Program-made: the position numbers and the translations under genes
From: Flaveria trinervia
Taxonomy: Eukaryota; Streptophyta; Magnoliopsida; Asterales; Asteraceae
Assembly: GCA_025506515.1 (NCBI GenBank)
Contig: CM046444.1
Location: 69,977,068-70,041,067 of the forward strand
Length of the DNA stretch: 64,000 nucleotides
Direction: 5' to 3'
Part shown: one piece after another, positions 1 through 9,386 of the stretch
How the letters are laid out: each line of letters starts with the position of its first letter
How positions within the stretch are numbered: the first letter of the stretch is position 1
The notes under the pieces: generated by a model
The model's database searches: none
What the model was told of the DNA's origin: nothing
Seen by the model: the letters and a program-made list of their open reading frames with translations, nothing else

Positions 1-481
1 AAAAGGGTTAGTTTACAAGAGGCTTGAGGAAGTCAGGAAAAATGAGCTCCAGTTGTTCCTAGAGGGTAATCACCGGATGAGTTTGCTTATAGAATAATAA
101 CAACTGTGGAGCTAAAGAATGGGAAACAGGCCAAATACCTGTCTGAGTATTATGGGCCTGAATCATTGTTTGAAGGAGGTGCTGAAGAGCTAACCATGGA
201 GGAACAAATCACCTTCTTGAGGCCTACACAAGAGAGTTGTACAGACTCATCATGGGGAAATAGATCTCATGAATGGGGTAACAACTCTGTGTCCAATTCC
301 CCAAAAAGAGTTCCCATTCATACTTTGCCAACAAATCTTTGAGACTTCTTCCCTAGCCGGTGCTTAAAAAAGGTCACTTCTGAACTGATCTAGAAGACAA
401 AAAGACCAACATTTATGCCATAATAAGTGGGACAACTCTAATAAGTTTAGAGGTTTTGGCTGCATTGGTTCAGGGGGAGTT
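1..481 (+). mobile_element. 3' internal end of an unclassified LTR retrotransposon
   Basis: This stretch lies directly upstream of an LTR and ends in a purine-rich tract (CAGGGGGAGTT, about 470-481), the usual primer site for plus-strand synthesis of an LTR element. A 78-residue reading frame at 106-342 is present, but I do not recognise it: there is no RNase H, reverse transcriptase or integrase motif, and it may be chance. The element's 5' part lies outside the window. Its assignment to an LTR element rests on the tract plus LTR arrangement, not on protein similarity. Confidence 0.5.
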
Positions 482-540
482 TGTTGGACCAAAAGAACCA
501 ATGAGCCTGATCAGAAAAACCTCTAAGTCCCACAGACATC

Positions 541-880
541 ACACAACAACTGCTGAAGACTTGATCAGCTGATTAACAAAGTCTGAAGACTGCAACAGCT
601 GAAGAACTAAAGTACTAAAGAACAACAGCTGAAGTTCTAAAGTGATGAAGACCAACAGCTGAAGATTGAAAGTACTGAAGTACAACAGCTGAAGTTCTAA
701 AGTGCTGAAGACTTCAACAGCTGAAGACTAAAGTACTGAAGTACAACAACTAAAGTATAAAGACTGAAGACATCAGCTGATGACAACAACTAAAGCTCAA
801 GTACAAGTACTGAAGCCATCAGAGTTTGTTACAACAGCTGAAGAAGCATTCTTCAGTGTTGTGATGGTTACCTTTCAGTA
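541..880 (+). repeat. AACAGCTGAAG short-word array inside the LTR
   Basis: A word close to CAACAGCTGAAG recurs many times with irregular spacing, alternating with AAAGTACTGAAGT-like words. CAGCTG is itself a palindrome (E-box type). The array lies upstream of the TATA box at 1105, the position of an LTR enhancer. The function is inferred from position only. Confidence 0.7.
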
Positions 881-1104
881 GTTTTCTTTGTTTCAGTATT
901 TGTAAAACAACTGAAGAGTATGTTCTTCAGTTGTTATAGTTTCAGTAGTTCTTTTCAGTAGTTGTAATAATAGTTAACACTTAGCATTTTTGTAAGAAGA
1001 TGTCAGTTGTTGGACATCTTCAGTAGTTGTGTTCACTATCAGTAGTTTGTAATAAATTCTGTTAGATGTCACTATCAAGTGACATCAGCAGACGTCACAT
1101 CTCT

Positions 1105-1111
1105 TATATAA
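1105..1111 (+). promoter_or_regulatory. TATA box of LTR 482-1316
   Basis: TATATAA lies in the second half of the LTR, downstream of the short-word array. This is where the U3 promoter of an LTR retrotransposon is expected. Confidence 0.5.
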
Positions 1112-1316
1112 GAGGTGTTGACCTAATTGTAATTGTGACATTCCGTTACCACGAAAGCGAATATTGAATGAAATATATTTGCAGAATTCTCTCTATCTAT
1201 AACTGTTTTTGTTCTTACATTGAATATCTCTTTGTTCTTGTGAATTGGCTAATTCATTGTTAGAATTCCGCTGCTATACTCTCTAATCAATCAAACGTAG
1301 ATCACTGATCTTAACA

Positions 1317-2435
1317 CACGACAACATAGCCATAAGCATAACATGATAAATGATTCACACTAACAATGAAGATAACATTGTATGCAATTCCCACAACCGG
1401 GAACAAGTATCAAAAGAGTGTTGTTGTTTAACTCAGACTACAACAATGATTCCAAAATGAATGTTCGTTAAGTATGTTTAGTCTCAAAATGCATCCTAGG
1501 GTCTCCACTAAGGCAGCACACCTAGATCTTCAATTAGCATTGTCACCTGAAAAGATATGCTCAAAATGGTCAATAAAATTGTTGGTGAGCTCGCTGGTTT
1601 AAATTGTAAATAAGTAATTGATGCTGTATAATAATTGTTGTCGAATATCGTGTATACAGTTATAAGTAAGCAAAATCTCATGACATGAGCTTTACGACCA
1701 AACCTAACGACGTACACATAGAATCTTGTCAGAATATATTCACCCAAGGCCCGTTTCTGGCTACAGTTTGTACTAACTAGTATACCAACCAACAAGGGTG
1801 GGGGTGTCAACCTAGTAGTACTACCAATACCTATCCGTCGGTTCCCACACTGGAATTAAATGGTTGTAAAGAAAGTACCACACAGCGAACTCAAGCATGT
1901 ATCAGATAAGTACTCACAAAACAGTAACACGTTGATTCCATGTAATTTGTATGTAATTTGTACAGCATAGAAAATGGGTGAGCATACTTTTCCCCCATGT
2001 TTGTAAATGATTGAAAAGTTGTATAAGCATAAAAAGGGGACACGAAACTCACCTGTTAAGTGGTAAGTATGAATAATCAAAGTTTCCCAAGTGTTGTATG
2101 TAATGAACGGTCAAACACCTATTGACAGTTATTGTTAAGCATTAATGATATGTACGAAGTAAATAGTAACGTTCGGTCGGTTTGGGTTGTATCGGTTTGG
2201 TCGCGTGTAACACACACAAGCGGACACACGTATTAGATCTTATGTAGATCCAACTACTAGTATTTGTTGAATATTAGTAGTCATAATTGGGTTGTTGATA
2301 ATTGTAAAATGTTAGGTTGATTTGATTTGGAATAGTATTTGTAACCTTTATAGCGTTGACTTTAATCTTTGTGATTGAGCAATGGCAACTGTGTTGATGT
2401 TACCTTATCATCACACGACATACGAGAAGAAATTC
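1317..2435. other. Non-coding stretch, unclassified
   Basis: About 1.1 kb of AT-rich sequence. Translations here are short, and I see no gag, pol or host-gene motif. It may be the inner part of the minus-strand LTR-like segment that ends at 3690, since 2.4 kb would match the other gypsy LTRs in this window. I could not find its left terminus, so I leave it unclassified. Confidence 0.4.
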
Positions 2436-2925
2436 ACACACATAGCAACTTCAGTCGCACAACAGGACCAGACGAACAACTCAACACTCCATTCACACGA
2501 ATCAACCCTCATTCGTACGAATCAGCTTCATTCGTATGATTGAACCTTCATTCGTATGATTGAACCTTCATTTGTACGGCTGGCATTCAGTCGTACCACA
2601 CAACACTCAATCGCACGACTCAAACTCCATACGCACGAATCAACCTTCATTCGTACAAATCAGCTTCATTCGTACGGTTGAACCTCCATTCATAGATTGG
2701 CCTTCAGTCGTGCGATACACGCACAATCATACACATTCATTCGGTCACAGACTCAATCGCCTACATACACTCATCCGCATTGACTCAATCGCACGCATTC
2801 ATTCGATTGCACGACTCAGTCGCACGACATACCCAGTTGCACAACTCAGTCGCCCGAGTGACTCAGTCGCACGACTCACCCAGTCGCACGGCTCAATCGC
2901 ATGACAGACCCAGTTGCAAGAATGG
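2436..2925. repeat. CAGTCGCACGACT / CATTCGTACGA short-word array
   Basis: Dozens of degenerate iterations of words such as CAGTCGCACGACTCA and CATTCGTACGAATC. Each is close to palindromic (AGTCG-N2-CGACT). The open frame at 2560-2904 is a by-product of the array and I do not call it a gene. The same word family occurs in the C1-type LTRs and in the leaders of C1 and Acc elements elsewhere in the window. Confidence 0.8.
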
Positions 2926-3690
2926 CTGATTCGTGACTGTAGAAGTGCAGAGCAGCCTCAGCTTCTCCGTGCACGTGTTTTACACCATAAGGACTTCTAG
3001 AAACACTCTACAAACACACTCAAACAAGAAGAACACGTAGAAAAACATCACACACACCCACGCGACCACATGTGTTTGGGTTGGACCCGAAAACCCGAAA
3101 CCCTAAGTGGACAGCAGTGAAAAAGCAAGAAAAGGGACGACCAAGGTCGTCTACCTGCAAGAATGGAGTAGACTCGGTTGTAGTCAAAGTCTAGACGACG
3201 AAAACATGACCAAACGGGTCGGTTTTGGTGCAAGGAATAAGTTGAAAGTGAAGAAGAGAATGAAGAAGAAGAAGATGAAGTAATGAGCTAGGGCTGGAAA
3301 AAGGGGGTTTTCATACCCAGCCCAAGTTTGGAAAATGGCACATTTAGTCCCTGCGCTTAAATCCCCGAATTCCCAAATTCGTTTCGGTTGAAAACGACGT
3401 TAATAGGCTAATTATTTTAATGGTAAAAATGTAATTAATGATAATTGGTAACTTAAAAATGGTTTTATTAATGACAACAATATTATATAAAAACGATATA
3501 TTTAGTGATAACGACGATGAAATTGTAAAAGTTTTGAAGATAGCATACGTTTCGACGATAGCACAAGCATAAAGATGGTAAACAAGTATAATATCCACGC
3601 GAATAGTTTATAAGGATGAGGAATGAACTTTCAAGGAAAAGTTAACAGAAACCACGTTAATTGACGGACCTTGAGGTGACGGATGTCACA
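2926..3690 (-). mobile_element. LTR-like segment, minus strand, terminus at 3690
   Basis: Read on the minus strand, the right end begins TGTGACATCCGTCACC, the kind of terminus seen on plant Ty3/gypsy LTRs. The segment also holds a run (about 3330-3380) of the 'not assigned, past-LTR' type with no coding capacity. No polypurine tract or primer-binding site lies on the right side, so this may be a solo or truncated LTR. The left boundary is not defined. Confidence 0.35.
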
Positions 3691-4108
3691 ATTTAAGAAG
3701 ACAAGTATACTCACAATCATCGTGAGCTGTAGCTTTTGAAATTCAAAATCATTGTGTGCATCTTGTAGCTCTAGTATGATTTCCTTAAATTGCTATAGAC
3801 TATTAGTGAAAACAAGGATCAAATATCAAAACTGTTTATTGAAGTGTCCCAAGTGATTCTGATATACCTGTATGACTACAAAATGAATCGCACTAGAAAT
3901 GATTAACTAGAATTGAAGCTGTGTTGTCCACGAAGTAAAATCAATTAGAATTATTCTAATAGGTTGTATTTCATCTCTAATCAAAAATACAAAAATATGT
4001 GTTGTTACTGTTCATAGTTTCAAAGTTGTTCTGTTTAGTTTTAGTAAATCGTAATGTAAGAGTCGGACTCTACAACTCGTCGTAATCTATGAATCACTCA
4101 CTCAAAAG
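3691..4108. other. Non-coding stretch, nothing recognised
   Basis: About 420 bp with no frame of note, no LTR terminus and no primer site. It separates the minus-strand LTR terminus from the hairpin array. Confidence 0.4.
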
Positions 4109-4246
4109 GGTCATGTCTGAGGTGACCAAAACATTCAAAAATAAAATGGGTCACGTCTGAGGTGACAAATTCGTTTTAAGTAAAAGGATCAAGTCTGAGG
4201 TGATCAAAAGTGTCTTCAAATTAAAAAGGTCATGTCTGAGATGATC
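4109..4246 (+). repeat. Four tandem hairpin-forming units, about 40-nt spacing
   Basis: Four units share the core GTCTGAG as a loop between complementary arms: GGTCA/TGACC (4109-4127), GTCAC/GTGAC (4150-4166), GATCA/TGATC (4187-4205) and GGTCAT/ATGATC (4229-4246). The units are separated by A-rich spacers. The second stem pair is G:C in units 1 and 2, A:T in unit 3 and G:T in unit 4. Pairing is therefore kept while sequence changes. The array lies upstream of the TATA box at 4655. Confidence 0.7.
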
Positions 4247-4309
4247 ATCACTGAAAATGTGCTATCTAGTTTTAAAAGGATAATATTTTTTGAAAGTGCA
4301 TAAGGTCAA

Positions 4310-4640
4310 ATGAACAAGTCAGAGTCATTCGCATGACTAGACCATAAGTATGGACCAGTCGCCTGAATGGAGCATGAGATTGAACCCTTTGCATGATTTG
4401 ATCATGATTTTGAGCCAATCGCATGAATGGAGGTGACCGACTGAGTCCGTCATACGACTGAACCCCAGTCGCACGAATGAAGGTGATCGAATGAGTCAGT
4501 CGCACGAATGAAGGTGATCGAATGAGTCAGTCGCACGACTGAAACCTAGTCGCACGACTGATTGTCACTGACTGAGCAAGTCGCACGACTGAGCCCTAGT
4601 CGCACAAATCAAGAGTGCGAATAGGTTCAGTCGCACAACT
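4310..4640 (+). repeat. AGTCGCACGACTGA short-word array upstream of a TATA box
   Basis: Repeated near-palindromes such as CAGTCGCACGACTGA, interleaved with GGTGATCGAATGAGTCAGT words. The array ends about 15 bp before a TATA box. The C1-type LTRs have the same array-then-TATA order, which suggests an enhancer plus promoter of an LTR. Confidence 0.75.
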
Positions 4641-4654
4641 GAAGGAAACCCTAG

Positions 4655-4663
4655 TATAAATAA
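4655..4663 (+). promoter_or_regulatory. TATA box, probable promoter for Acc copy A
   Basis: TATAAATAA preceded by AACCCTAG. The 3' LTR of copy A has ACCCTAACC followed by TATAAATA (9119-9126) just after a comparable word array. This suggests an equivalent promoter, although the surrounding sequence is not the same LTR. Confidence 0.5.
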
Positions 4664-5330
4664 AGTGGGAGTCGGTCGCAGACACTCATCACCCTCAAAT
4701 CGCACCTAAATCGCACGAAAGCAAAATTACTCTGCCAACTTTTCATTTAAGCGATTTAGCACCCTGTTTGTGATACTAACTGATTACACATCATTTCTAC
4801 AGGTAATGCGAGACTAGATTTGATCAAATTGCATAGATTAAGCTAGCCCTAACATTCAAATAGGTTCAAAACAAACCGAGACAAAACCTTTTAAATAGAC
4901 CCCTAATCTGTACTTAATCGTCAAATTATTTAGTACTAAGTGTTATGTTGATGGATTGCGAGTCAAATGAGACTAACCTGAACATTTAACATCAAGTATT
5001 GACCAAGAATCGATTCTACAGTACAGAACAGAGACGCATGCGAATGGACACCCTGATAAACTTCAATCGCACGATTGAAATGGGCGAATGACTCAATTGC
5101 ACGAATCATCCATGTGCATGAACTCAATCGCATGACTGGTTCAACCGTATAGAATAACATACGACTCAGTTGAGTAGCAGTTTCGTTCGCATGACTGAGC
5201 TCATTCACACAACTAAGACTCAGTCGGACTGTCCATTCGCAGGACAGAATAGAATGATTCACGATCATTATATTCAAGTGTCATTCACTTACACAAACTC
5301 TAATGTTTATTTATCTTATTTAACAGAAAC
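4664..5330 (+). other. Leader of Acc copy A
   Basis: Untranslated sequence between the TATA box and the first ATG of the accessory gene. It carries another AGTCGCACGACT-type array at about 5060-5260. The last 30 bp before the ATG align with the corresponding part of copy B, which supports the chosen start. No Met-tRNA primer site is visible, so the 5' end of copy A is either decayed or recombinant. Confidence 0.45.
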
Positions 5331-8300
5331 ATGGTGAGTCAATGGACTATGAGCACAAAGCATAACCTTTGTGCACATTTGGACGTCACCTCCCGGAATG
5401 CCGTTGATTTTGCTGGGATTATCGCCTTCCTACGGAGATCGAGGATCTTCAAGGCTATATCTACTCCGTGCACACCTTATCGATCGATTCAGCAGGATTT
5501 CTGGGAAAGCACGATAGTCGACAGGTCTGCTGAACCGCATCACATTAGGAGTACTTTATATGGTCAAGAGATAGTGAGGAAGACCTACGGAGGGTGTTAG
5601 AGCTGGGAGATGATGGTGACTGTCCTACCAGACTACATCCACTGACTGTTCGAGGTTGCTTTCTTCAAGTTAAGTACTCGGGGGACATAAACGCAGGTGT
5701 GCTCAACGAGAGCAACCTGTGCCCCCAACTCAAGCACCTAGCCCATGTGCTGCTAAAGTGCATTGCCTCGAGGTAGGGAGGATTTTATGAGCTGTGTGAT
5801 AAGATCCAGAATGACTATGTGGCTCTGGTATTGAATCTTCCATTCAGCTTCTCACAGATGATCTTCAACTACTGGGTTGGGAACCTAGAAGCCAAGGGTA
5901 AGGACGGCTTTTGTATGTACCCTCGGTTCTTCTAGATGATTATCGACCAAAAGCTGCCCTCGCTACCCAAGAGAGTAATGATGCATGACACTAGAGGTCA
6001 TGGGCGACACCACACTTGAGAGGATGAAGGTTTACCCGGGCAAGTAGGTGAAGCCCCCGGTAAGGAGGTTGTTTGGGCATCTGGCCCGAGATGACTACGT
6101 GGCGCCAGCGAGGAGGAAGTGGTGCCATGACGATAGTGACTCGGACGTTAAGCAAATTGCTTTACCCTCTGATGATTCCGACAGTGATGACCACGATGCT
6201 GATCAGGGAGGTGATGGTCAGGGTGGACCCGAGTCTGCTCCCATTCACCCTGATTTCCAGATGGAGGAGGAGGAGGAGTTTGATGAAGAGCGTCTGGTGT
6301 GAACATTGGGGAGCCGGGTCATAGACACAAAGAGAGGTCTCAAGGCGATAGGTGGACGCCACGTGGAGTCCGGGAATGCTGCTATTGCTGATAAAAATCC
6401 ATCCTATACCTCGGACCCGCCTAGCGCCAAGGGGGAGCAACTGTGTCTAAGGGCTCTAGGAAGAAGAGAATGGCTCACCCCTATGGCAAAAAGGGGAAGA
6501 GGCCAAGATTTACAGTGACCACATTCACTCCCACTGCCACTGCCACAACTACTGCCACAGCCACGACCACATCCACCACAGCTACCACCACCACATCCAC
6601 CACAGCTACTACCACCATAGCTACTACCATCACTTCCACTCTCCTATCCATTACTACTACAGCCAACCTATCATCATCCACTCATATCCCACCACCCATA
6701 TTCACCACAGCCACCACTACCACCACCAGCCACCAAGCAGGACCATCGTCCCCCATCACCTTCACCACAAGACCCACTCTACCCCCCAGTGGGGTAGAGG
6801 AATAGCTGGCGGCACTAAACCGCATGGTACTGAAGCCGCTAGCTGCTGACGAAGAAAAAGCTTCTCAACTAAGTCAGCTTGTGGAGCTAAATGCTACCCA
6901 AGCACAACAAATCTCCCAGCAAGCTCAGCAAATTGCTGAGCTCCAGCGGCGAAATGACCAATGAGCAAAGAGAATAGAGGAGTTGGAGGGCTCTAACAAG
7001 ACTATCATGCGCAAACTAAAAGGATCAAAAGATGTGTCACTAAAGATAAGAGAGGGTGATGATGATGATGATGAAGATGATGATGATAGTGATGATGATG
7101 AGATTAGTGAAAATGAAGCAACAAGGGGAAGGCAAGATGATGATAATGATGAAGAAGGAGATGTAGCTGCATCTGCCTCAACTCAAGGTCAAGAGAGGGG
7201 GACAAAGGGAAATCAAGACCAAGGAGCATCATCTTCTGCCTCACCTGTTGAGAAGCCGGCCATTCAAGACAAAAGTAATGCTTAGATGTTTATGTATTTG
7301 AAACCTTTTGTACATGAATCTTGTATTAACATTTTATAATTAATGTTTATATATCTTTATCAAATGTTTGAATGTCTTGATTAATTACTAATAATTGATG
7401 TGTTACATGTTTAAATCAAGAAGATCAAACATCACAGCAAGATGAATACGATGTTGCTCCCCTTCAGCAAATCAAATTTCAACTCACAATGGTTCTTGAT
7501 TTGCAAGGGATTGTTAGACGATCTGTGAGCTATACTCCCGAAGAAGGAGAAATCATTCATGACCTGAGTGACGAGCAACTTGCTGAGATGTTCAGGCTAA
7601 ACCCGGACGAGATTCTCAAGGATGTGCCTACTTTTGAGGTGACAAGTCATGATGAGCTCAACGACGTAGATGAAATCGAGATAGAGGATGTGACTGCTGA
7701 CCACAATCTAGAGTACCCTGACCGAGAGGGCAATGTGGTCCCCAACTTGGGTGATACTCTAGGTAATGATATATTTGACAAGCTGGATCAGATGGAGAAA
7801 GAGACTAAAAAAGAATAAGAGTCAAGCCCAAGCCTTAGATGCTGATGTTGACATCAAGAAGGCTGAATGGGCTACTTGTTTTGCTGAGATCTGAGCCCTA
7901 TGCACTACACAAAAGCCAAATGCCTACACAAAGCTATACAAGGTCAAGAAACACCTAATGGTGTCGGGCAAGATCATTGCATGGGTATATTTTGAGGATC
8001 TGAATGTATATGTAGTGAAGAGAGAGAAAGGAATTGAGTACTTCAGATTCCCACATGATCTGAAGACTCCTTGGTTTTGAGATCAACCAACTGGCACGCC
8101 TAAAGTTGTTATATGCTGATTCGAAGAAAATGTCAGGCAGGTTTGAGGCTGCACTGAGGAAGGAATACCACACCAGGTGGGTAAACTTCAGACCTCAACA
8201 AGCAAAGAGGTACATCAGAAGGTTTGAAGTGGATCCCATTACTAGAAAGCCTAAGGTAGTACTGAAGTGGAGTCCTCCGCATACAATAAACAAAATCCCT

Positions 8301-8627
8301 CTAAGGTAAATGCCACAGGACTTCACTCCACACTTCAAGTGATGGTATTACGATTGGAGAACATGTGAGGCAGTCATAGTCTTCCAAAAAGAGAGCAAAA
8401 TGGAAACTATTATGGTGTTTGACCCTATGTGGCTAACCAACTTGTCTGCTGACGATGTCTATACCTTATACAAGTGGCCACTATTCTATGACTTGCAAGA
8501 TATTGTACAAGCCCTCCAGTCTCAGAACGTGATAAGACTCTGTTTTGCATTCGAGATACATGCCGGAGTTACAAGAGAGAAAAAGTACAAGAAATTTGAA
8601 GAGCTAATGATGAATGTTAGACAATGA
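5331..8627 (+). pseudogene. Acc copy A: longin-like/gag-like accessory protein gene of a non-autonomous LTR element, decayed
   Basis: Two exons (5331-7274, 7421-8627) would encode about 1,050 residues. In order: an N-terminal domain with the motif FLRRSRIFKAISTPCTPYRS and, near 5830-5935, PFSFSQMIFNYWVGNLEAKG and CMYPRFF, which recall Asteraceae retroelement proteins annotated as 'synaptobrevin, longin-like'; an acidic linker (6130-6300); a basic cluster, KKRMAHPYGKKGKRPR (about 6455-6505); a Thr/Ala-rich run (6515-6640); a Gln-rich likely coiled coil (6865-6960); an Asp-rich run (7050-7110). Exon 2 encodes YTPEEGEIIHDL and ends near DPMWLTNLSADDVYTLYKWP. The start was chosen by alignment with copy B. 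Stops (for example 5774-5776, 6804-6806, 6962-6964) and frameshifts break it. No polymerase, protease or integrase is present. The longin label is recalled, not searched. Confidence 0.6.
7275..7420 (+). other. Predicted spliceosomal intron in Acc copy A
   Basis: 146 bp that start GTAATG and end ATCAAG. A TACTAAT motif at 7386-7392 lies 28 bp upstream of the acceptor. The segment is AT-rich and carries in-frame stops, beginning with the TAG eight bases in. Joining the flanks is a phase-1 splice that creates a Lys codon and keeps the frame from the Asp-rich region into the region with the motif QQDEYDVAPLQQIKF. Copy B has the same structure and the same length. Confidence 0.7.
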
Positions 8628-8640
8628 TGTAAACTAGGTC

Positions 8641-8652
8641 CAAGGGGGAGTT
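8641..8652 (+). promoter_or_regulatory. Polypurine tract of Acc copy A
   Basis: AAGGGGGAGTT immediately before the TG of the 3' LTR. Copy B and the copy fragment at 28626 have the same GGGGGAGTT tract. Confidence 0.75.
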
Positions 8653-9386
8653 TGTTAATACATATGTACCTAGTTTAGGAGCTTAATGTAAAATGTCTAT
8701 CATGTCTTACATATATGTAATTGAATGGGTATGAATGAAATACAAAGTGTGGTTGATGCTTATAATGTTTAATATTTCATTGTTTATTGCGTGATAACAT
8801 ATAGTGAACTAACTATAGAGGTTTGTGGTTGTTGTACATGATTGCTAGTCAAAAATGATTGAGAAACATGTTCAAACTTAATCGTATGAAGTCTTCATGC
8901 GAATGGACCATGCTAATGGACCATACGCATGAACACTTCATGCTAATGGACAAATCACATGACTAAACAAGGAGACTGGATCAGTCGCCCTATTGTGACA
9001 TAAGATTGACTCAGTCGCACGACTGAACCTTGAGTCGTGCGGATGGATCAATCATATGATTCAGTCACACGACCGAACCATGCTAATGGTTCAGTCGTAC
9101 GATTAGAAGACCCTAACCTATAAATAACACCTAATTCGTGAAAAAAACAATTCGAATACCTACGCACTTAAACGTACCCTAGCCGTCCAAAGACTCAAGA
9201 AAACCTGTTCCAAGTTCATAGATCACAGTTAATCGTGTTCTAATCATTCTTAATGTTTCATTAATCGTTAGACCGATTTGAACTATGTTCTCCCTGATTG
9301 GATCGCCAATCAAATAGGATTCCGCACTATTTGAGTTAGTATACGCGCAGAATCAGTTAGTACTCCATACGTAATCGGTCCTAACA
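8653..9386 (+). mobile_element. 3' LTR of Acc copy A (C1-type)
   Basis: A 734-bp unit from TGTTAATACATATG to GGTCCTAACA. It includes an AGTCGTGCGACT-type array (about 8880-9110) and TATAAATA at 9119-9126. It aligns with the C1 copia 5' LTRs at 14760-15451 (-) and 40005-43417 (+, interrupted), and with the Acc LTRs at 27897 and 35594 (-). The C1-type LTR at the end of a non-copia coding region is the main argument that Acc units use the C1 machinery. Confidence 0.8.
9119..9126 (+). promoter_or_regulatory. TATA box in C1-type LTR
   Basis: TATAAATA directly after the short-word array. It is conserved in the other C1-type LTRs (for example reverse-complemented near 15026 and 28150). Confidence 0.5.

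Larger units (their letters stand above)
482..1316 (+). mobile_element. LTR (probable 3' LTR) of the same element
   Basis: The segment starts TGTTGGACC right after a polypurine tract and ends CTTAACA, giving TG...CA termini and a length of about 835 bp. It contains a TATA box (TATATAA, 1105-1111) in the right place for a U3/R boundary. The first half is an array of AACAGCTGAAG-like words. No primer-binding site follows the right end, which fits a 3' LTR. I cannot identify a target-site duplication because the left end of the element is outside the window. Confidence 0.6.

Noticed and set aside
2560..2904. 114-aa open frame
   Set aside because: A by-product of the CAGTCGCACGACT array, with no family resemblance and no codon-like pattern.
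5310..5331. A second intron ending at AACAG just before the Acc start codon in copy A
   Set aside because: The acceptor-like AG is not present at the same place in copy B (reads ACAAAAAC), so it is not supported.
6481..6681. Val-rich minus-strand frame, possible membrane segment
   Set aside because: It is the complement of the ACC/ACA Thr-coding run of the Acc gene; the same shadow occurs in copy B at 38366-38548.
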